NCBI RefSeq assembly: GCF_035594125.1
Contig: NW_026973729.1
Location: 372,001 to 436,000 of the forward strand
Origin: Scylla paramamosain
Lineage: Eukaryota > Arthropoda > Malacostraca > Decapoda > Portunidae
Direction of reading: 5' to 3'
Length of the DNA: 64,000 bases
Shown here: piece by piece, positions 43,053 through 61,958 of the stretch
Layout: every line of letters starts with the position of its first letter
Position numbering within the stretch: the stretch's first letter is position 1
The notes under the pieces: generated by a model
Databases searched by the model: none
What the model was told of the DNA's origin: nothing
Seen by the model: only the letters and a program-made list of their open reading frames with translations
Position numbers and translations under genes: made by a program

Positions 43053-46000
43053 TAGCACTAAAAGCCAGGGCAATCACATTACATGGGAATAAAACCAAAT
43101 TTGACCAAGAACTTGCCGTTAAATATTTTTGAGCTCCTTACATACCAAAAAGCTAAAACCAAAAAATCCTTTATGGAGAAAGACAAAAACATTACAAAAA
43201 ACATGTATTTTGAGTGTTTTTGATCATGTTACCTATAAAAACGCTTAAATACATGCAAAGAATCCTATGTTTAAAAAACGAAAGGACATTACGAGAAACG
43301 TGTATTATAAGTGTTTTTAAGTTACTTAAATACCAAAAAGCTAAAACCCACAAATAGCACTCTTTATGAAGAAACAAAAAAAAAAAAAAATAAATAAATA
43401 AAATAAAATAAATAAAATAAAAGAAAATAATAATTTATTATTTTTTTTAGTCATCTTCATAGGTACCGAGATGCCAAAATTCTGTTAAAATTCAGGTAAA
43501 TTATGTGGATAAAAGAACATTATCGAAAAAGTAAATTTTAGCTTTTTTTTTTCGGACTGTTTTGTACCAAACCCTAAAGTGCATGCAAAGCCATCTATAT
43601 GGGGAAATTAAACTTTACAAACTGTCTTTGGAATGTTTTTCAGCATATTAGGTACTAAAACGATAAATAATATGGCAGTCACTCTATATGGGAATCCAAA
43701 ACAAAATTACTGAAAACGTGTCTTTTCAGTGTTTTACGTAAAAAAACGCTAAAACGGATGGAAACAGACCAATATGAAGAAATAGAATGACATTACCAAA
43801 AATGTATATTTTAAGTATTTTTGAGCTTGTGACCAACAAAAAAAAAAAAAACGTGAAAATGGATGCAAAGCACTCTATATCGGGAAATAAAAAGACATTA
43901 CGAGAAACGTGGATAATGAGTATTTTATAGTTTCACGAAGCAAAAAATGGAAAAACTAGTATATATGGAGAAGTTTCTTAGATACCAAAATGCTGAAACT
44001 CCTGAATAACCCTCTTAATTAAGAAACAGAATAACATTACTAATTGCGTGTATTTTGAGTATTTTTCACATTCTTAGTTACTAGAACCCCAAATTGCATG
44101 CGATACTAGCTTTATGTGGGAAAAAAAATGACATTACCAGAAAAGTATCTTTTGAGGGTTTTTGAGAGAGTTAGGCAATAAAGCACTAAAAAGGAGGGCA
44201 ATCACATTACATGGGAATAAAACCAACTTTTAAGTGTTTTTTAACTCCTTATATACCAAAACGCTAAAACACATGCAAAACATCCTTTATGGAGAAACAG
44301 ATTAACATTACCAAAAACATTTATTTTGAGTGTTTTTGGTCATGTTACCTCTAAAGACGCTTAAATACATGCAAAGATCCCTATGTCTGGGAAAAGAAAG
44401 AACATTATGAAAAACGTGTATTATGTGTGTTTTTAAGTTCCATAAGTACCAAAAAGCTAAAACCTCTTTATAGAGAAAAATAAAGAAATAATTAATTTTT
44501 TTTTTTTTTGTTATTCTTCTTCATGGGTACTGGAATGCCAAAATTCTGGCAAAATTGAGGGAAATTATGTGCAAAAAGAACATTATCGAAAAAGTTAATT
44601 TTAGCTTTTTTTTTCGGACTGTTATGAACCAAACCATGAAGTGCATGCAAAGCCAACTATACGAGTATGGAGGAATTAAATGACTTTACGAGAAATCTGT
44701 CTTTTGTGGTTTTTTCTCTTTCTCTATTGGTTAACAAAAGGACATTACGAGAAACGTGTATAATGAGTGTTTTATAAATTCTAAAGAATCACAAGGCAAA
44801 AAACGCAAAAACTCATATATATGGAGAAGTTTCTTAGATACCAAAATGCTGAAACTCCTGAATAACACTCTAAATTGAGAAACAGAACAACTTTACCAAA
44901 TGCGTATATTTTGAGTGTTTTTCACATTCTTAGTTACCAAAACCCCAAATTTTATGTGAAAGTAGCTTTATGTGGGAAAAAAATGACATTACCAGAAAAG
45001 TGTCTTTTAAGTGTTTTTTTTTTTTTTTTTTAGCATGATAGGCAATAAAACACTAAAAAGCAGGGCAATCACATTACATGAAAATAAAACTAACTTTTAC
45101 TAACAACTTGCTTTTAAGTGGTTTTGAGCTTCTTATATTCCAAAACGCTCAAACGAATGCAAAACACTCTTTATGGAGAAAGAGAATAACATTACCAAAA
45201 ACATGTATTTTGAGTATTCTTGATCGTGTTACCTATAAAAACTCTAAAATACATGCAAAGAACCTTATCTTTGGGAAATTAAAGTGTATTTCGAGAAACA
45301 TGTATTACGAGTGTTTTTAAGTTCTTTAAGTACCATTTAGCTAAAACCCATAAATAACACTGTTTATAGAAAAAAAAATAAATAAATGAATAAAAAGATA
45401 GGAATTTATTTATTTATTTATTTTTTTTATTCATCTTCATAGGTACCAAGATGCCAAAATTCTGGCAAAATCCAGGAAAATTATTTGAAAAAAAAATTAT
45501 GAAAAAAAATTTAATTTTAGCTTTTTTTTTCGGACTGTTATGTACCAAACCCTAAAGTGCATGCAAAGCCACGTATATGAGGAAATTAAACGACTTTACG
45601 AGAAATTTGTCTTTTGAGTGTTTTTCAGCATGTTAGGCACCAAAACGATATATAATATGGAAGTCACTCAATATGGGAATGCATCACAAAATTACAGAAA
45701 AAGTGTCTTTTCAGTGTTTTACGTAGAAAAACGCTAAAACAGATGCAAACCAACGAATATAAAGAAATAGAATAACATTACCAAAAAAGGTATATTTTCA
45801 GTGTTTTTGAGCTTCTTATCTACAAAAAACGCGAAAATGGATAGAAAGCACTCTATATTGAGATACAAAAGGACATTACGAGAAACTTGCATAATGAGTG
45901 TTTCATAGTTTCACAAGAACCACAAGGCAAAAAACGCAAAAACCCGTATATATGGAGAAGTTTCTTAGATACCAAAATTGTGAAACTCCTGAAAAACACT

Positions 46001-49000
46001 ATTAATTGAGAAACAGAACAACCTTACCAAATGCGTGTATTTTGAGTGTTTTCACATTCTTAGTTACCAAAACCCCAAATTTTATGTGAAAGTAGCTTTA
46101 TGTGGGAAAAAAATTATATTACCAGAAAAGTGTCTTTTAAGTGTTTTTTTTTTTTTTTTTTAGCATGATAGGCAATAAAGCACTAAAAAGCAGGGAATCA
46201 CATTCCATGGGAATAAAATCAACTTTTACCAAGTGTTTTTTCTAAGTGTTTTTGAGCTCCTTATATACCAAAACGCTAAAACGCATGCAAAACACCCTTT
46301 ATTTAGAAACAGAATAACATTACCAAAAACTTGTATTTTGAGTGTTTTTGATCATGTTACCTATAAAAACGCTTATATACATGCAAAGAATCTTATGTTC
46401 AGGAAACGAAACGACATCTCGAGAAACGTGTATTATGAGTGTTTTTAAGTTCTTTAAGTACCAAAAAGCTAAAACCCAGAAATAACACTCTTTATAGAGA
46501 AAAAATAAATAAATAAATAAAAAAATAGGATTTTTTTTTTTATTCATCTTCATAGGTAACGAGATGCTAAAATTCTGCCCAAATTCAGGGAAATTATGTG
46601 AAAAAAGAACATTATGAAAAAGAGTTAATTTTAGCTTTTTTTTTCGGACTGTTATGTACCAAACCCTAAAGTGCATCCAAAGCCACCTATATGGGGAAAT
46701 TGAACGACCTTACCAGAAACCTGTCTTTTGTGTTTTTTTTCAGCATGTTAGGCACCAAAACGATAAACAATATGGAAGTCACTAAATGTGGGAATCAATC
46801 ACAAAAGTAATGAAAAAGTTTCTTTTTAGTGTTTTACGTAGAAAAATGCTAAATCGGATGCAAACCAACGAATATGAAGAAATAGAATAACATTACCAAA
46901 AAGGTATATTTTGAGTGTTTTTGAGCTCCTTATCTTCAAAAAACGCGAAAATGGATGGAAAGCACTCTATATTGGGATACAAAAGGACATTACGAGAAAC
47001 ATGTATAATGAGTGTTTTTTAGTTTCACAACAGCCACAAGGCAAAAATCGCGAAACTCGGTGTATATGGCGAAGTTTCTTATATACCAAAATGCTAAAAC
47101 TCAGAAATTACACTCTTAATTAAGAATACAGAACAACCTTACCAAATGCATGTATTTTGAGTGCTTTTCACATTCTTAGTTACCAAAACCAAAAATTGCA
47201 TGCGAAAATAGCTTTATGTGGGAAAAAAATGACATTACCAAAAAGTGTCTTTTGAGTGTTTTTGAGCGTGATAGGCACTAAAGCACTAAAAAGGAGGGCA
47301 ATCACATTATATGGGAATAAAACCAACTTTTACCAAGAACCTGCCTTTACGTATTTTTGAGCTTCTTACATACCAAAACGCTAAAACGCTTGCAAAACAC
47401 CCTTTATGGAGAAACAGAATAACATTACCAGAAAAATGTATTTTGAGTGTTTTTGATCATGTTTCCTATAAAAATGCCTAAATACATGCAAAGAACCCTA
47501 TATTTTGAAAATGAAAGGACATTACGAAAATCGTGTATTATGAGTGTTTTTTTAAGTTCCTTAAGTACCAAAAAGCTAAAACCCACAAATAACTTTTTAT
47601 AGAGAAAAAAAAATTTCTTAATCTTCATAGGTACCGAGATGCTAAAATTCTGGCAAAATTCATGGAAATTTTGTATAAAAAACATTATAAAAAAATAATT
47701 TTAGCTTTTTTCCGGAATTATGTACAAACTCTGAAGTGCATGCAAATCCACCTATATGGGGAAATTACACGACTTTTGAGTGTTTTTCAGCAATCTGAAC
47801 AATATTATGTAAAACGTGGCTTTTCAGTGATTTACGTAGAAAAACGCTAAAACGGATGCAAACCAACCAAAATGAAGAAATAGAATAACATTACCAAAGA
47901 GATATATTTTGATGTGTTTATGAGCTTCTTACTTACAAAAAAAGGAAAAAAATGGATGGAAAGCACTTTATATTGGCAAAGAAGAGGACATTACGAGAAA
48001 CGTGTATGAGTGTTTTATAGTTTGACAAGAACCACAAGGTAAAATACTCAAAAACTCGTGTACATAAAGAAGTTTCTTACATACCAAAAAGCTAAAACTC
48101 ATCAATAACACTTTTAATTTTGAAACATAAATATCTTACCAAATGTGTGTATTAGAAAAGTTTCTCACATACCAAAATGCTGAAACTCATGAATAACACT
48201 TTTAATTAGGAAATAGAACAACCTTACTAAATCCTGTGTTTTGAGTTTTTTTCACATTCTTAGTTACCAAAACCCCAAATTCCATGCAAAACTAGCTTTA
48301 TGTGGGAAAAATTTTTTTTTACCAGAAAAGTGTTTTTTGAGTGTTTTTGAGCGTGTTAGGCAATAAAGCACTAAAAAGCAGGGGAATCACATTACATGGG
48401 AATAATAACAACTTTTACCAAGAAGTGTTTAAGTGTTTTTGAGCTAATTACATACGAAAACGCTAAAACGCATGGAAAACACCTTTAATGAAGAAAGAAA
48501 ATAAAATTACCAAAAACATATATTTTGAGTGTTTTTGATCATGTTATCTATAAAAACGCTTAAATACACGCAAAAAACCTTATGTTTAAGAAACAAAAGG
48601 ACATTACGAGAAATGTGTATTATAAGTGTTTTTAAGTTCCTTAAGTACCAAAAAGCTAAAACCCACAAATAACACTCTTTATTTAGAAAATAAGTAAGAA
48701 AATAAAAAAATTGGATTTTTTTTTTGTTATTCATCTTTATAGGTACCGAGATGCCAAAATTCTGGGAAAATTCAGGACTACTATATGTTAAAACAAAAAT
48801 TATCAAAAAAGTAAATTTTACCTTTTTTTTCGGACTGTTATGTACCAAACCCTAAAGTGCATCCAAAGGCTCCTATATGAGGAAATTAAACGACCTTACC
48901 AGAAATCTGTTTTTTTTGAGTGTTTTTCAGCATGTTAGGCACCAAAACGATAAATAATAAGAAACTCACTCTATATGAGAATCCAAAACAAAATTGCTGA

Positions 49001-52000
49001 AAACGTGTTTTTTCTTTCTTTTACGAAGAAAAACACTAAAATGGATGCAAACCTACCAATATCAAGAAATAGAAAAACATTACCAAAAAGGTATATTTTG
49101 AGTGTTTTTGAGCTTGTTACCTACAAAAAACGCGAAAATTGATGCAGAGCACTCTATATTGGGAAAGAAAAGGACATAGCAAGAAAAGTGTATAATGAGT
49201 GTTTTATAGTTCAAAAGAACCGCAAGGCAAAAAACGCAAAATCTCCTGTATATGGAGAGGTTTTCTAGATACAAAAATGCTAAAACTCATGTATATCACT
49301 CCTAATTGAGAAACAGAACAGCCTTAATAAATGCGTGTATTTTGAGTGCTTTCTTAGTTAGCAAAACCCCAAATTGCATGCGAAAATAGATTTGTGGGAA
49401 AAAAAAGACTTTACCAGAAAAGTGTCTTTTGAGTGTTTTTGAGCGTGATAGAAAATAAAGCACTAAAAAGGAGGGCAATCACATTAAGTTGGATGAAAAC
49501 GAATTTTTACCAAGAACTTGCATTTATGTGTTTTTGAGCTCCTTATATACCAAAACACTAAAACACATGCAAAACACTCTTTATGGTGAAACAGAATAAC
49601 ATTACCAAAAACATGTATTTTGAGTGTTTTTGATTATGTTACCAATAAAAACGCTTAAATAAATGCAAAGAACACTATTTTGGGGAAACAAAAGGAGATT
49701 ACGAGAAACGAGTATTATGATTGTTTTTAAGTTCATTAATTACCAAAAAGCTAAAAGCCACAAATAACACTCTTTATTGAGAAACAATTAAATAAAAAAA
49801 TATAAAAAAATACAGTTTTTTTTCTTTGTTATTCATCTTCACAGGTACCGAAATGCCAAAATTCGGGCAAATTTCAGGAAATTATGTTAAATAAGAACAT
49901 TATCAAAAAAGTTAAATTTTGCTTTTTTTTTCGAACTGTTATGTACCAAACCCCTAAAGGGCATGGAAAGCCACGTATATGGGGAAATTAAACGTCTTTG
50001 CCAGAAAACGGTCATATGAGTATTTTTCAGCATGTTAGGAACCAACATGATAAATAACATGGAAGTCAATCTATATGGGAATCCAAAACAAAATTACTAA
50101 AAACGTGTCTTTTCGGTGTTTTACGTAGAAAAACGCTAAAACGGATGTAAACAGACAATATGAAGAAATAAAATAACATTACCAAAAAGGGATATTTTAA
50201 GTGCTTTTGAAATTGTTATCTACAAAAAACGCGAAAATTGATGGAAAGCACTCTATATTGGGAAGCAAAAGGACATTACGAGAAACGTGTATAATGAGTG
50301 TTTTATAGTTTCACAAGAACTATAAGGTAAAAAACGCAAAATCTCGTGTATATTGAGAAGTTTCTTACATTCCAAAATGCTGAAACTCTGGAACAACACT
50401 CTTAATTGAGAAAAAGAAGAAAATTACTAAATGCGTGTATTTTGAGTGCTTTTCACGTCCTTAGTTACCAAAACCCCAAATTACATGCGAATCCAGCTTT
50501 TTGTGGGAAAAAAATGACATTACCAGAAAAATGTCTTTCGAGTGTTTTTGAGCGTGTTAGGCAATAAAGCACTAAAAAGCAGGGCAATCACATTACATTG
50601 AAATAAAACCAATTTTTAACAAGAACTTGCCTTTAAGTGTATTTGAGCTTCTTATATACCAAAACACTAAAATGCATGCAAAATACACTTGATGGTGAAA
50701 CAGAATAACATTACCAAAAACATGTATTTTGAGTGTTTTTGATCATGTTGCCAATAAAAACGCTTAAATATATGCAAAGAACTGTATTTTTGGGAAATGA
50801 AAGGACATTACGAGAAACGTGTATTATGAGTGTTTTTAAGTTCATTAAGTACGAAAAAGCTAAAAGCCACAAATTACACTCTTTATTGAGAAAAAAAAAT
50901 AAATAAATAAATAAACACGATTTTTTTTTTTCATTCTTATTCATCTTCACAGGTAACGAAGTGCCAAAATTCGGGCAAAGTTCAGGAATTTATACGAAAT
51001 AAGAACATTATAAAAAAAGTTAAATTTTGCTTTTTTTTTCGGATTGTTATGTACCAAACCCCTAAAGTGCATGCAAAGCCTATATGAGGAAATTAAACGT
51101 CTTTGCCAGAAAACTGTCTTATGAGTGTTTTTCAGCATGTTAGGAACCAACATGATAAAACCCAAGGAAGTCAATCTATATGAGAATCTAAAACAAAATT
51201 ACTGAAAACATGTCTTTTCGGTGTTTTACGTAAAAAACGCTAAAACGGATGCAAACTAAACTAACAAAAAATTAAGAAATAGAATAACATTACCAAAAAA
51301 GTATATTTTGAGTGTTTTTGAAATTGTTACCTACAAAAAACGCGAAAATGGATGGAAAGCATTCAATATTGGGAAGCAAAAGGCACCAAAAAGCATATTA
51401 GGCACCAAAACGATAAACAATATGAAAGTCACTCTATATGGAAATCCAAAACAAAATTACTGGAAACGTGTCTTTTAAAAGATTTACGTAGAAAAACGCT
51501 AAAACGGAGGCAAACCAACCAATATGAAGGAATACAATAACATTACCAAAAAAATATATTTTGTGTGTTTTTGAGCTTGTTTCATAAAAAGAAACTCGAA
51601 AATGGATGCAAAGCACTCTATATAAGGAAAAAAAAAGGACATAACGTGTATAATGAGTGTTTTATAGTTCATCAGAATCACAGGGCAAAAAACGCAAAAA
51701 CTCGAGTGTATGGAGAAGTTTCTAAGATACCAAAATACTGAAACTCATGAATAACACTCTTAATCAAGAAACAGAACAACCTTACTAAATGCGTGTATTT
51801 TGAGTGTTTTTTTACATTCTTAGTTACCAAAACCCCAAATTCCATGCGAAACTAGCTTTATGTGGGAAAAAAATGACATTACCAGAAAAGTGTGTTTGAG
51901 TATTTTTGAGCGTGTTAGGCAATAAAGCACTAAAATGGAGGGCAAAACGATAAATAATAAGGATCTCACTCTATATGGGAATCCAAAACAAAAGTTACTA

Positions 52001-52365
52001 AAAACGTGTCTTTTCAGTGTTTTACGTAGAAAAACGTTAAAACGGGTGCAAACTAACCAATATCAAGATATAGAAAAACGTTACCAAAAATGTATATTTT
52101 GAGTGTTTTTGAGCTTTTTCCCTACAAAAACGCGAAAATTGATGCAAAAACAAAAGGACATTGCAAGAAAAGTGTATAATGAGAGTTTTATAGTTCAAAA
52201 GAACCACAAAGCAAACAACGCAAAAACTCGTGTATATGGAGAGATTTCTTAGGTACAAAAATGCTGAAACTCATGAATAACACTCTTAATTGAGAAACAG
52301 AATAACCTTACTAAATGCGTGTATTTTGAGTGTTTTTCACATTCTTAGTTACCAAAAACCTCAAA
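43053..52365 (+). repeat. Satellite HOR array, best-registered block
   Basis: About 9.3 kb of plus-polarity HOR satellite. Marker monomers begin at 43211, 44327, 45211, 46339, 47444, 48526, 49621 and 50730, giving 1116, 884, 1128, 1105, 1082, 1095 and 1109 bp. The 884-bp unit lacks about two monomers. The stretch of about 45.0-51.9 kb is a paralogue of about 23.9-31.3 kb. A recombination-like jump lies near 51943, where GGAGGGCAAAACGATAAATA fuses distant monomer types. No gene is seen. Confidence 0.92.
49621..50729 (+). repeat. Reference HOR unit (1109 bp, about 11 monomers)
   Basis: A complete unit usable as a type copy. Monomer landmarks in order are: GATTATGTTACCAATAAAAA; AAGTTCATTAATTACC; TTATTCATCTTCACAGG; CGAACTGTTATGTACC; CAGCATGTTAGGAACC; TTTTACGTAGAAAAACG; GAAATTGTTATCTAC; TTATAGTTTCACAAGAAC with CATTCCAAAATGCTG (the long one); CACGTCCTTAGTTACC; GAGCGTGTTAGGCAATAAAG; GAGCTTCTTATATACC. 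The remaining monomers are about 90-105 bp. Confidence 0.85.
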
Positions 52366-52737
52366 ATCAATCAAAATCAAAATACATATTTTTGGTGATG
52401 TTATTCTGTTTCTCCATAAAGGGTGTTTTACATGCGTTTTTGCGTTTTGGTATGTAAGGAGTTAAAAAAAAAAAAACACACTTAAAGGCAAGTTCTTCGT
52501 AAAGATTGGTTTTATACCCAAGTTATGTGATTTTTCTGCTTTTTAGTGCTTTGTTACATATCACGCTCAAAAACACTTAAAAGACATTTTTCTGGTATTG
52601 TCATTTAAGCGTTTTTATTGGAAATATGATCAAAAACACTCAAAATACATGCTTTTTAGCGTTTTGGTGGCTAACACGCCAATAAACATTCCAAAGGCAC
52701 TTTTCTGGAAATCGCGTTTCCTTTCCTCATATAGGGT
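52366..52737 (-). repeat. Minus-polarity satellite, duplicate of 42780-43050
   Basis: After a small AATCAATCAAAATCAAAATA slippage repeat the array turns minus. About 270 bp matches the minus arm at 42780-43030, including its private GTCATTTAAGCGTTTTTATT junction. It then passes into diverged monomeric satellite. No gene is seen. Confidence 0.85.
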
Positions 52738-52905
52738 ACAAAAACATGTATTAGTAGTGTTTTCGAAAACGCCAAAGTGCATGCAAAGTAAGCTATACGA
52801 GAGAAACAAAACGTGTCTTTTGAATGTTTTCAGCTGTTTACGTACCAAAGCACTAAAATGCAGGGAAAAGAAACTTCATGGAGAAACAAAATATTATTGC
52901 CAAAA
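52660..52905. repeat. Direct duplicate block X1 (pair with 59925-60165)
   Basis: About 245 bp nearly identical to 59925-60165. Both contain CACGCCAATAAACATTC, GGAAATCGCGTTTCCTTTCC, a minus-to-plus polarity switch at AGGGTACAAAAACATGTATT, then GAAACTTCATGGAGAAAC. A shared internal switch means the block was duplicated after the switch formed. Confidence 0.88.
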
Positions 52906-52945
52906 ACGTGTATTTTGAATGTTTTTAAGCTTATTAGAAAGCAAA
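52738..52945 (+). repeat. Plus-polarity monomeric satellite patch
   Basis: About two diverged plus monomers following the switch in block X1, turning back to minus near 52945. No gene is seen. Confidence 0.8.
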
Positions 52946-58820
<5,875 letters not shown>

Positions 58821-59695
58821 GTCATTTGTGGATTTTAGCTTTTTGGTAGTTAAGGAACTTAAAATCACTCATAATACACGTTTCTCGTAATGTCCTTACG
58901 TTTCCCAAACATAAGTTTCTTTGCATGTATTTAAGCGTTTTTATAGATAAATACTCAAAATACATGTTTTTGGTAATGTTATTTTATTTCTCCATAAAGT
59001 TTGTTTTCCATGCGTTTTAGCGGTTTGGTATGTAAGGAGCTCAAAAACACATATTGGCAAGTTCTTGGTAAGAGTTGGTTTTATTCCCATGTAATGTGAT
59101 TGCCCTGCTTTTTAGTACTTCATTGCCTAACACGCTCAAAAACAATTAAAAGACACTTCTGATCATTTAATTTTTTCCCTCATAAAGCTAATTTTGCATG
59201 CTATTTTGGGTATTGCTAACTAGGAATATGAAAAACACTCAAAATACACGCATTTACTAAGGTTGTTCTGTTTCTCAATTCTTCTTTATATACACGAGTT
59301 TTTGCGTTTTTCTATGTAAAACACTGAGAAGATACATTTTCAGTAATTTTGTTTTGGATTCCCATATAGGGTGAGTTCCTTATTATTTATCGTTTTAGTG
59401 CCTAACATGCTGAAAAACACTCAAAAGACAGATTTCTGGTAAGGTCGTTCAATTTCCTCATATAGGAGACATTGCATGCACTTTAGGGTTTGGTACATAA
59501 CAGTCCGAAAAAAAACAGCTAAAATTAACTTTTTTGATAATATTCTTTTGTTCATATAACTTTCCTGAATTTTCCCAGAATTTTGGCATCTCGGTACCTA
59601 TGAAAATGAAAAAAAATCCTATTTTTTTTCTAAATAAAGAGTGTTATTTGTGGGTTTTAGCTTTTTGGTACTTAAGGAACTTAAAACAACACTCA
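58821..59695 (-). repeat. Satellite HOR segment, minus polarity
   Basis: About 875 bp of inverted HOR satellite. Near 59281 several monomers are deleted: TTCTCAATTCTTCTTTATAT, then GCGTTTTTCTATGTAAAACA. It passes into monomeric satellite at about 59715. No gene is seen. Confidence 0.87.
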
Positions 59696-59989
59696 TAATA
59701 CACGTTTCTCGTAAGTTGTTTTTTTTTTCCTATATAGGGTACTTTCCATGCTTTTTTAAATATTCGTTTTTGATAATATTATTTCTCCATGTTTTTTTTT
59801 TTTTCATGCCTTTTAGCGTTTCGGTAGGTAAGAAACTCAAGAAACACTGAAAACAGAAGTTTTTGGTTAAGTTGTTTTGTTTTCCTTTATAGGGTGCTTT
59901 CCATGCTTTTTAGCGTTTTGGTGCCTAGCACGCCAATAAACATTCAAAAGGCACTTTTCTGGAAATCGCGTTTCCTTTCCTAATTTAGG
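59696..59989 (-). repeat. Monomeric satellite, minus polarity
   Basis: About three diverged inverted monomers, the last forming the left part of duplicate block X2. No gene is seen. Confidence 0.8.
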
Positions 59990-60165
59990 GTACAAAAACA
60001 TGTATTAGTAGTGTTTTCGAAAACGCCAAAGTGCATGGAAAGTAAGCTATACTGGAGAAACAAACAAAAACGTGTCTTTTGAGTGTTTTCAGCTTTTTAC
60101 GTACCAAAACACTATAATGCATAGAAAAGAAACTTCATGGAGAAACAGAATAATATTGTCAAAAA
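59925..60165. repeat. Direct duplicate block X2 (pair with 52660-52905)
   Basis: Direct-orientation copy of block X1 with the same minus-to-plus switch at AGGGTACAAAAACATGTATT and only scattered substitutions and small indels. Confidence 0.88.
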
Positions 60166-61618
60166 CGTTTCTTTTTAGTGTTTTTGAGCGTACAAAACGC
60201 TAAAATGTGAGCAAAGAAACATTTATGGGAAACTTTAGCAAAAAATTCTTATTTCAGTGTCTTTTAACTTGTTAGGTACTAGACCCCATATTGCATGTAA
60301 AGAACCCTATTTAAGAAAACGAAACGATATTAACAGAAACGTGTATTATGAGTGTTTTTATTTTCATTTTTTTATGTACCAAAACGCTAAAACACGTGAA
60401 TATTACTCTATGAGAGAGAAATAAAAAAAAAAAAACATTAACAAAACCAGTAGCAAAACCACCAGAAACTTGTCATTTAGGTGTTTTGAGCGTATTAGGC
60501 AGCAAAACGCTAAAAAAAGCAAGGAAAACACCCTATATGGGAAAACAAGATAACATTAACAAAATCGAGCGTTTTTGAGCTTTTTACGTACCAAAACGAT
60601 AAAAGGCGTCCAAAACAATATTAGCAAAAACGTATGTTCTGAGATTTTTTTTAGCTTGTTAGGTAACAAAACTATAAAATATATGCAAATTACCCTATAT
60701 AGGTAAAAGAAACGATATTAACATAAAGGTGTATTATGTCTTTTTCAGCTTCATAGATACCAAAAGTCTAAAACACGTGAATAATACTATATTTGCAGAA
60801 AGAAAACAACATTACCAAAAGCGTACTTTATAAGTTTTTTTTTTCCCCATGATAGGTACCAAAACGCCTAAAAGCATAGTGAACATCATACATAAAAAAA
60901 AAAAAAAACAGACCAACATTACGAAAAACTTGTATGCTGAGTGTTTTTGAGCTTGTTAGATACAAAAACACCAAAGTGCATGCAAGAGAACCTTTATAGG
61001 AAAAGCAATCAATATTAACAAAAACTTGTCTTTTCAGTGTTTTTGAGTTTCTTACGTACTAAAACTCTAAAACGCATGAAAAACACCCTTGATGGAGAAA
61101 GAGGATAACATTACTATAAACTCGTGTTTTGAGAGTTTTCCCGATCATTAGCTACCAAAACGCCAAAATGCAGACAGCACACTATTTGATGTAAAGAAAT
61201 TATATTACCGGAAACGTGTCATTTGAGTGTTTTGACCATATTAGAAACAAACCCCACAAAAAAAAAAACATGGAGAACTCTATATAGGAAAAAAAGAATA
61301 TAAAACATTGAAAACGTGTCTTTTGAATGTTTTGAGCCTCTTACGTACCGAATTTCTAAAAAGCGTGCAAAACATCCTTTATGGTGAAATAGAACATTAC
61401 CAAAAATGTGTGTTTTGAGTGTTTTTGAGCTTGTTGGGTACGAAAACGCCAAAATGCACACAAATTAACCAAACAAATGGGTTTTTTCCTCATGTTAGGT
61501 ACAATAATCTATACAGAATACCATATATAAAAAAACAGAACAACATTACCAAAAACGTATATTATAAATGTTTTTGAGCTTCTGAGGTAATAAAATACTG
61601 AAACACGTGATTAGCACA
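59990..61618 (+). repeat. Diverged monomeric satellite, plus polarity
   Basis: About 1.6 kb of diverged plus-polarity monomers, mostly the right arm of the inverted duplication. It turns minus near 61618 at GATTAGCACATCCATTTAGG. No gene is seen. Confidence 0.85.
60187..61605 (+). repeat. Right arm of large inverted duplication
   Basis: Reverse complement of 52955-54475. The shared unusual pieces occur in mirrored order through the whole arm, so this is one duplication and not chance satellite similarity. Confidence 0.9.
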
Positions 61619-61958
61619 TCCATTTAGGAGTTTTGGTTTCTAAAAAGCTGGAAAACGCTTAAATCATACGTTTTTGGTAATGTCTCCCGATAAAGGCTAT
61701 TGTGCACGCGTTTTAGCATTTTGGAATGTAAGAAGCTCAAAAACACTCAAAAGACACCATTTTGATAATGTTGTTTTGATTTTTATATAGTGTCTTCCAT
61801 GCTCTTTAGAGTTTTGGTGCCTAACGCTGAAAAGCCCCGAAATAACATCTTTTTTTCTGGGAATGTCGTCTCTTTACCTTATAAAGGGTGAAGTGGATGA
61901 ATTTTTGCGTATTGGTACGAAATAAGCTGAAAAAACATTCAAAATACACGTTTTTGGC
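61619..61958 (-). repeat. Monomeric satellite patch, minus polarity
   Basis: About 340 bp of diverged inverted monomers. They end at ATACACGTTTTTGGCAAATG, where the array flips to plus HOR satellite. No gene is seen. Confidence 0.82.

Noticed and set aside
43053..52365. CENP-B box in the satellite
   Set aside because: Fragments such as TTTCGTTTCCC resemble part of it, but I found no match to the essential TTCG....A..CGGG core.
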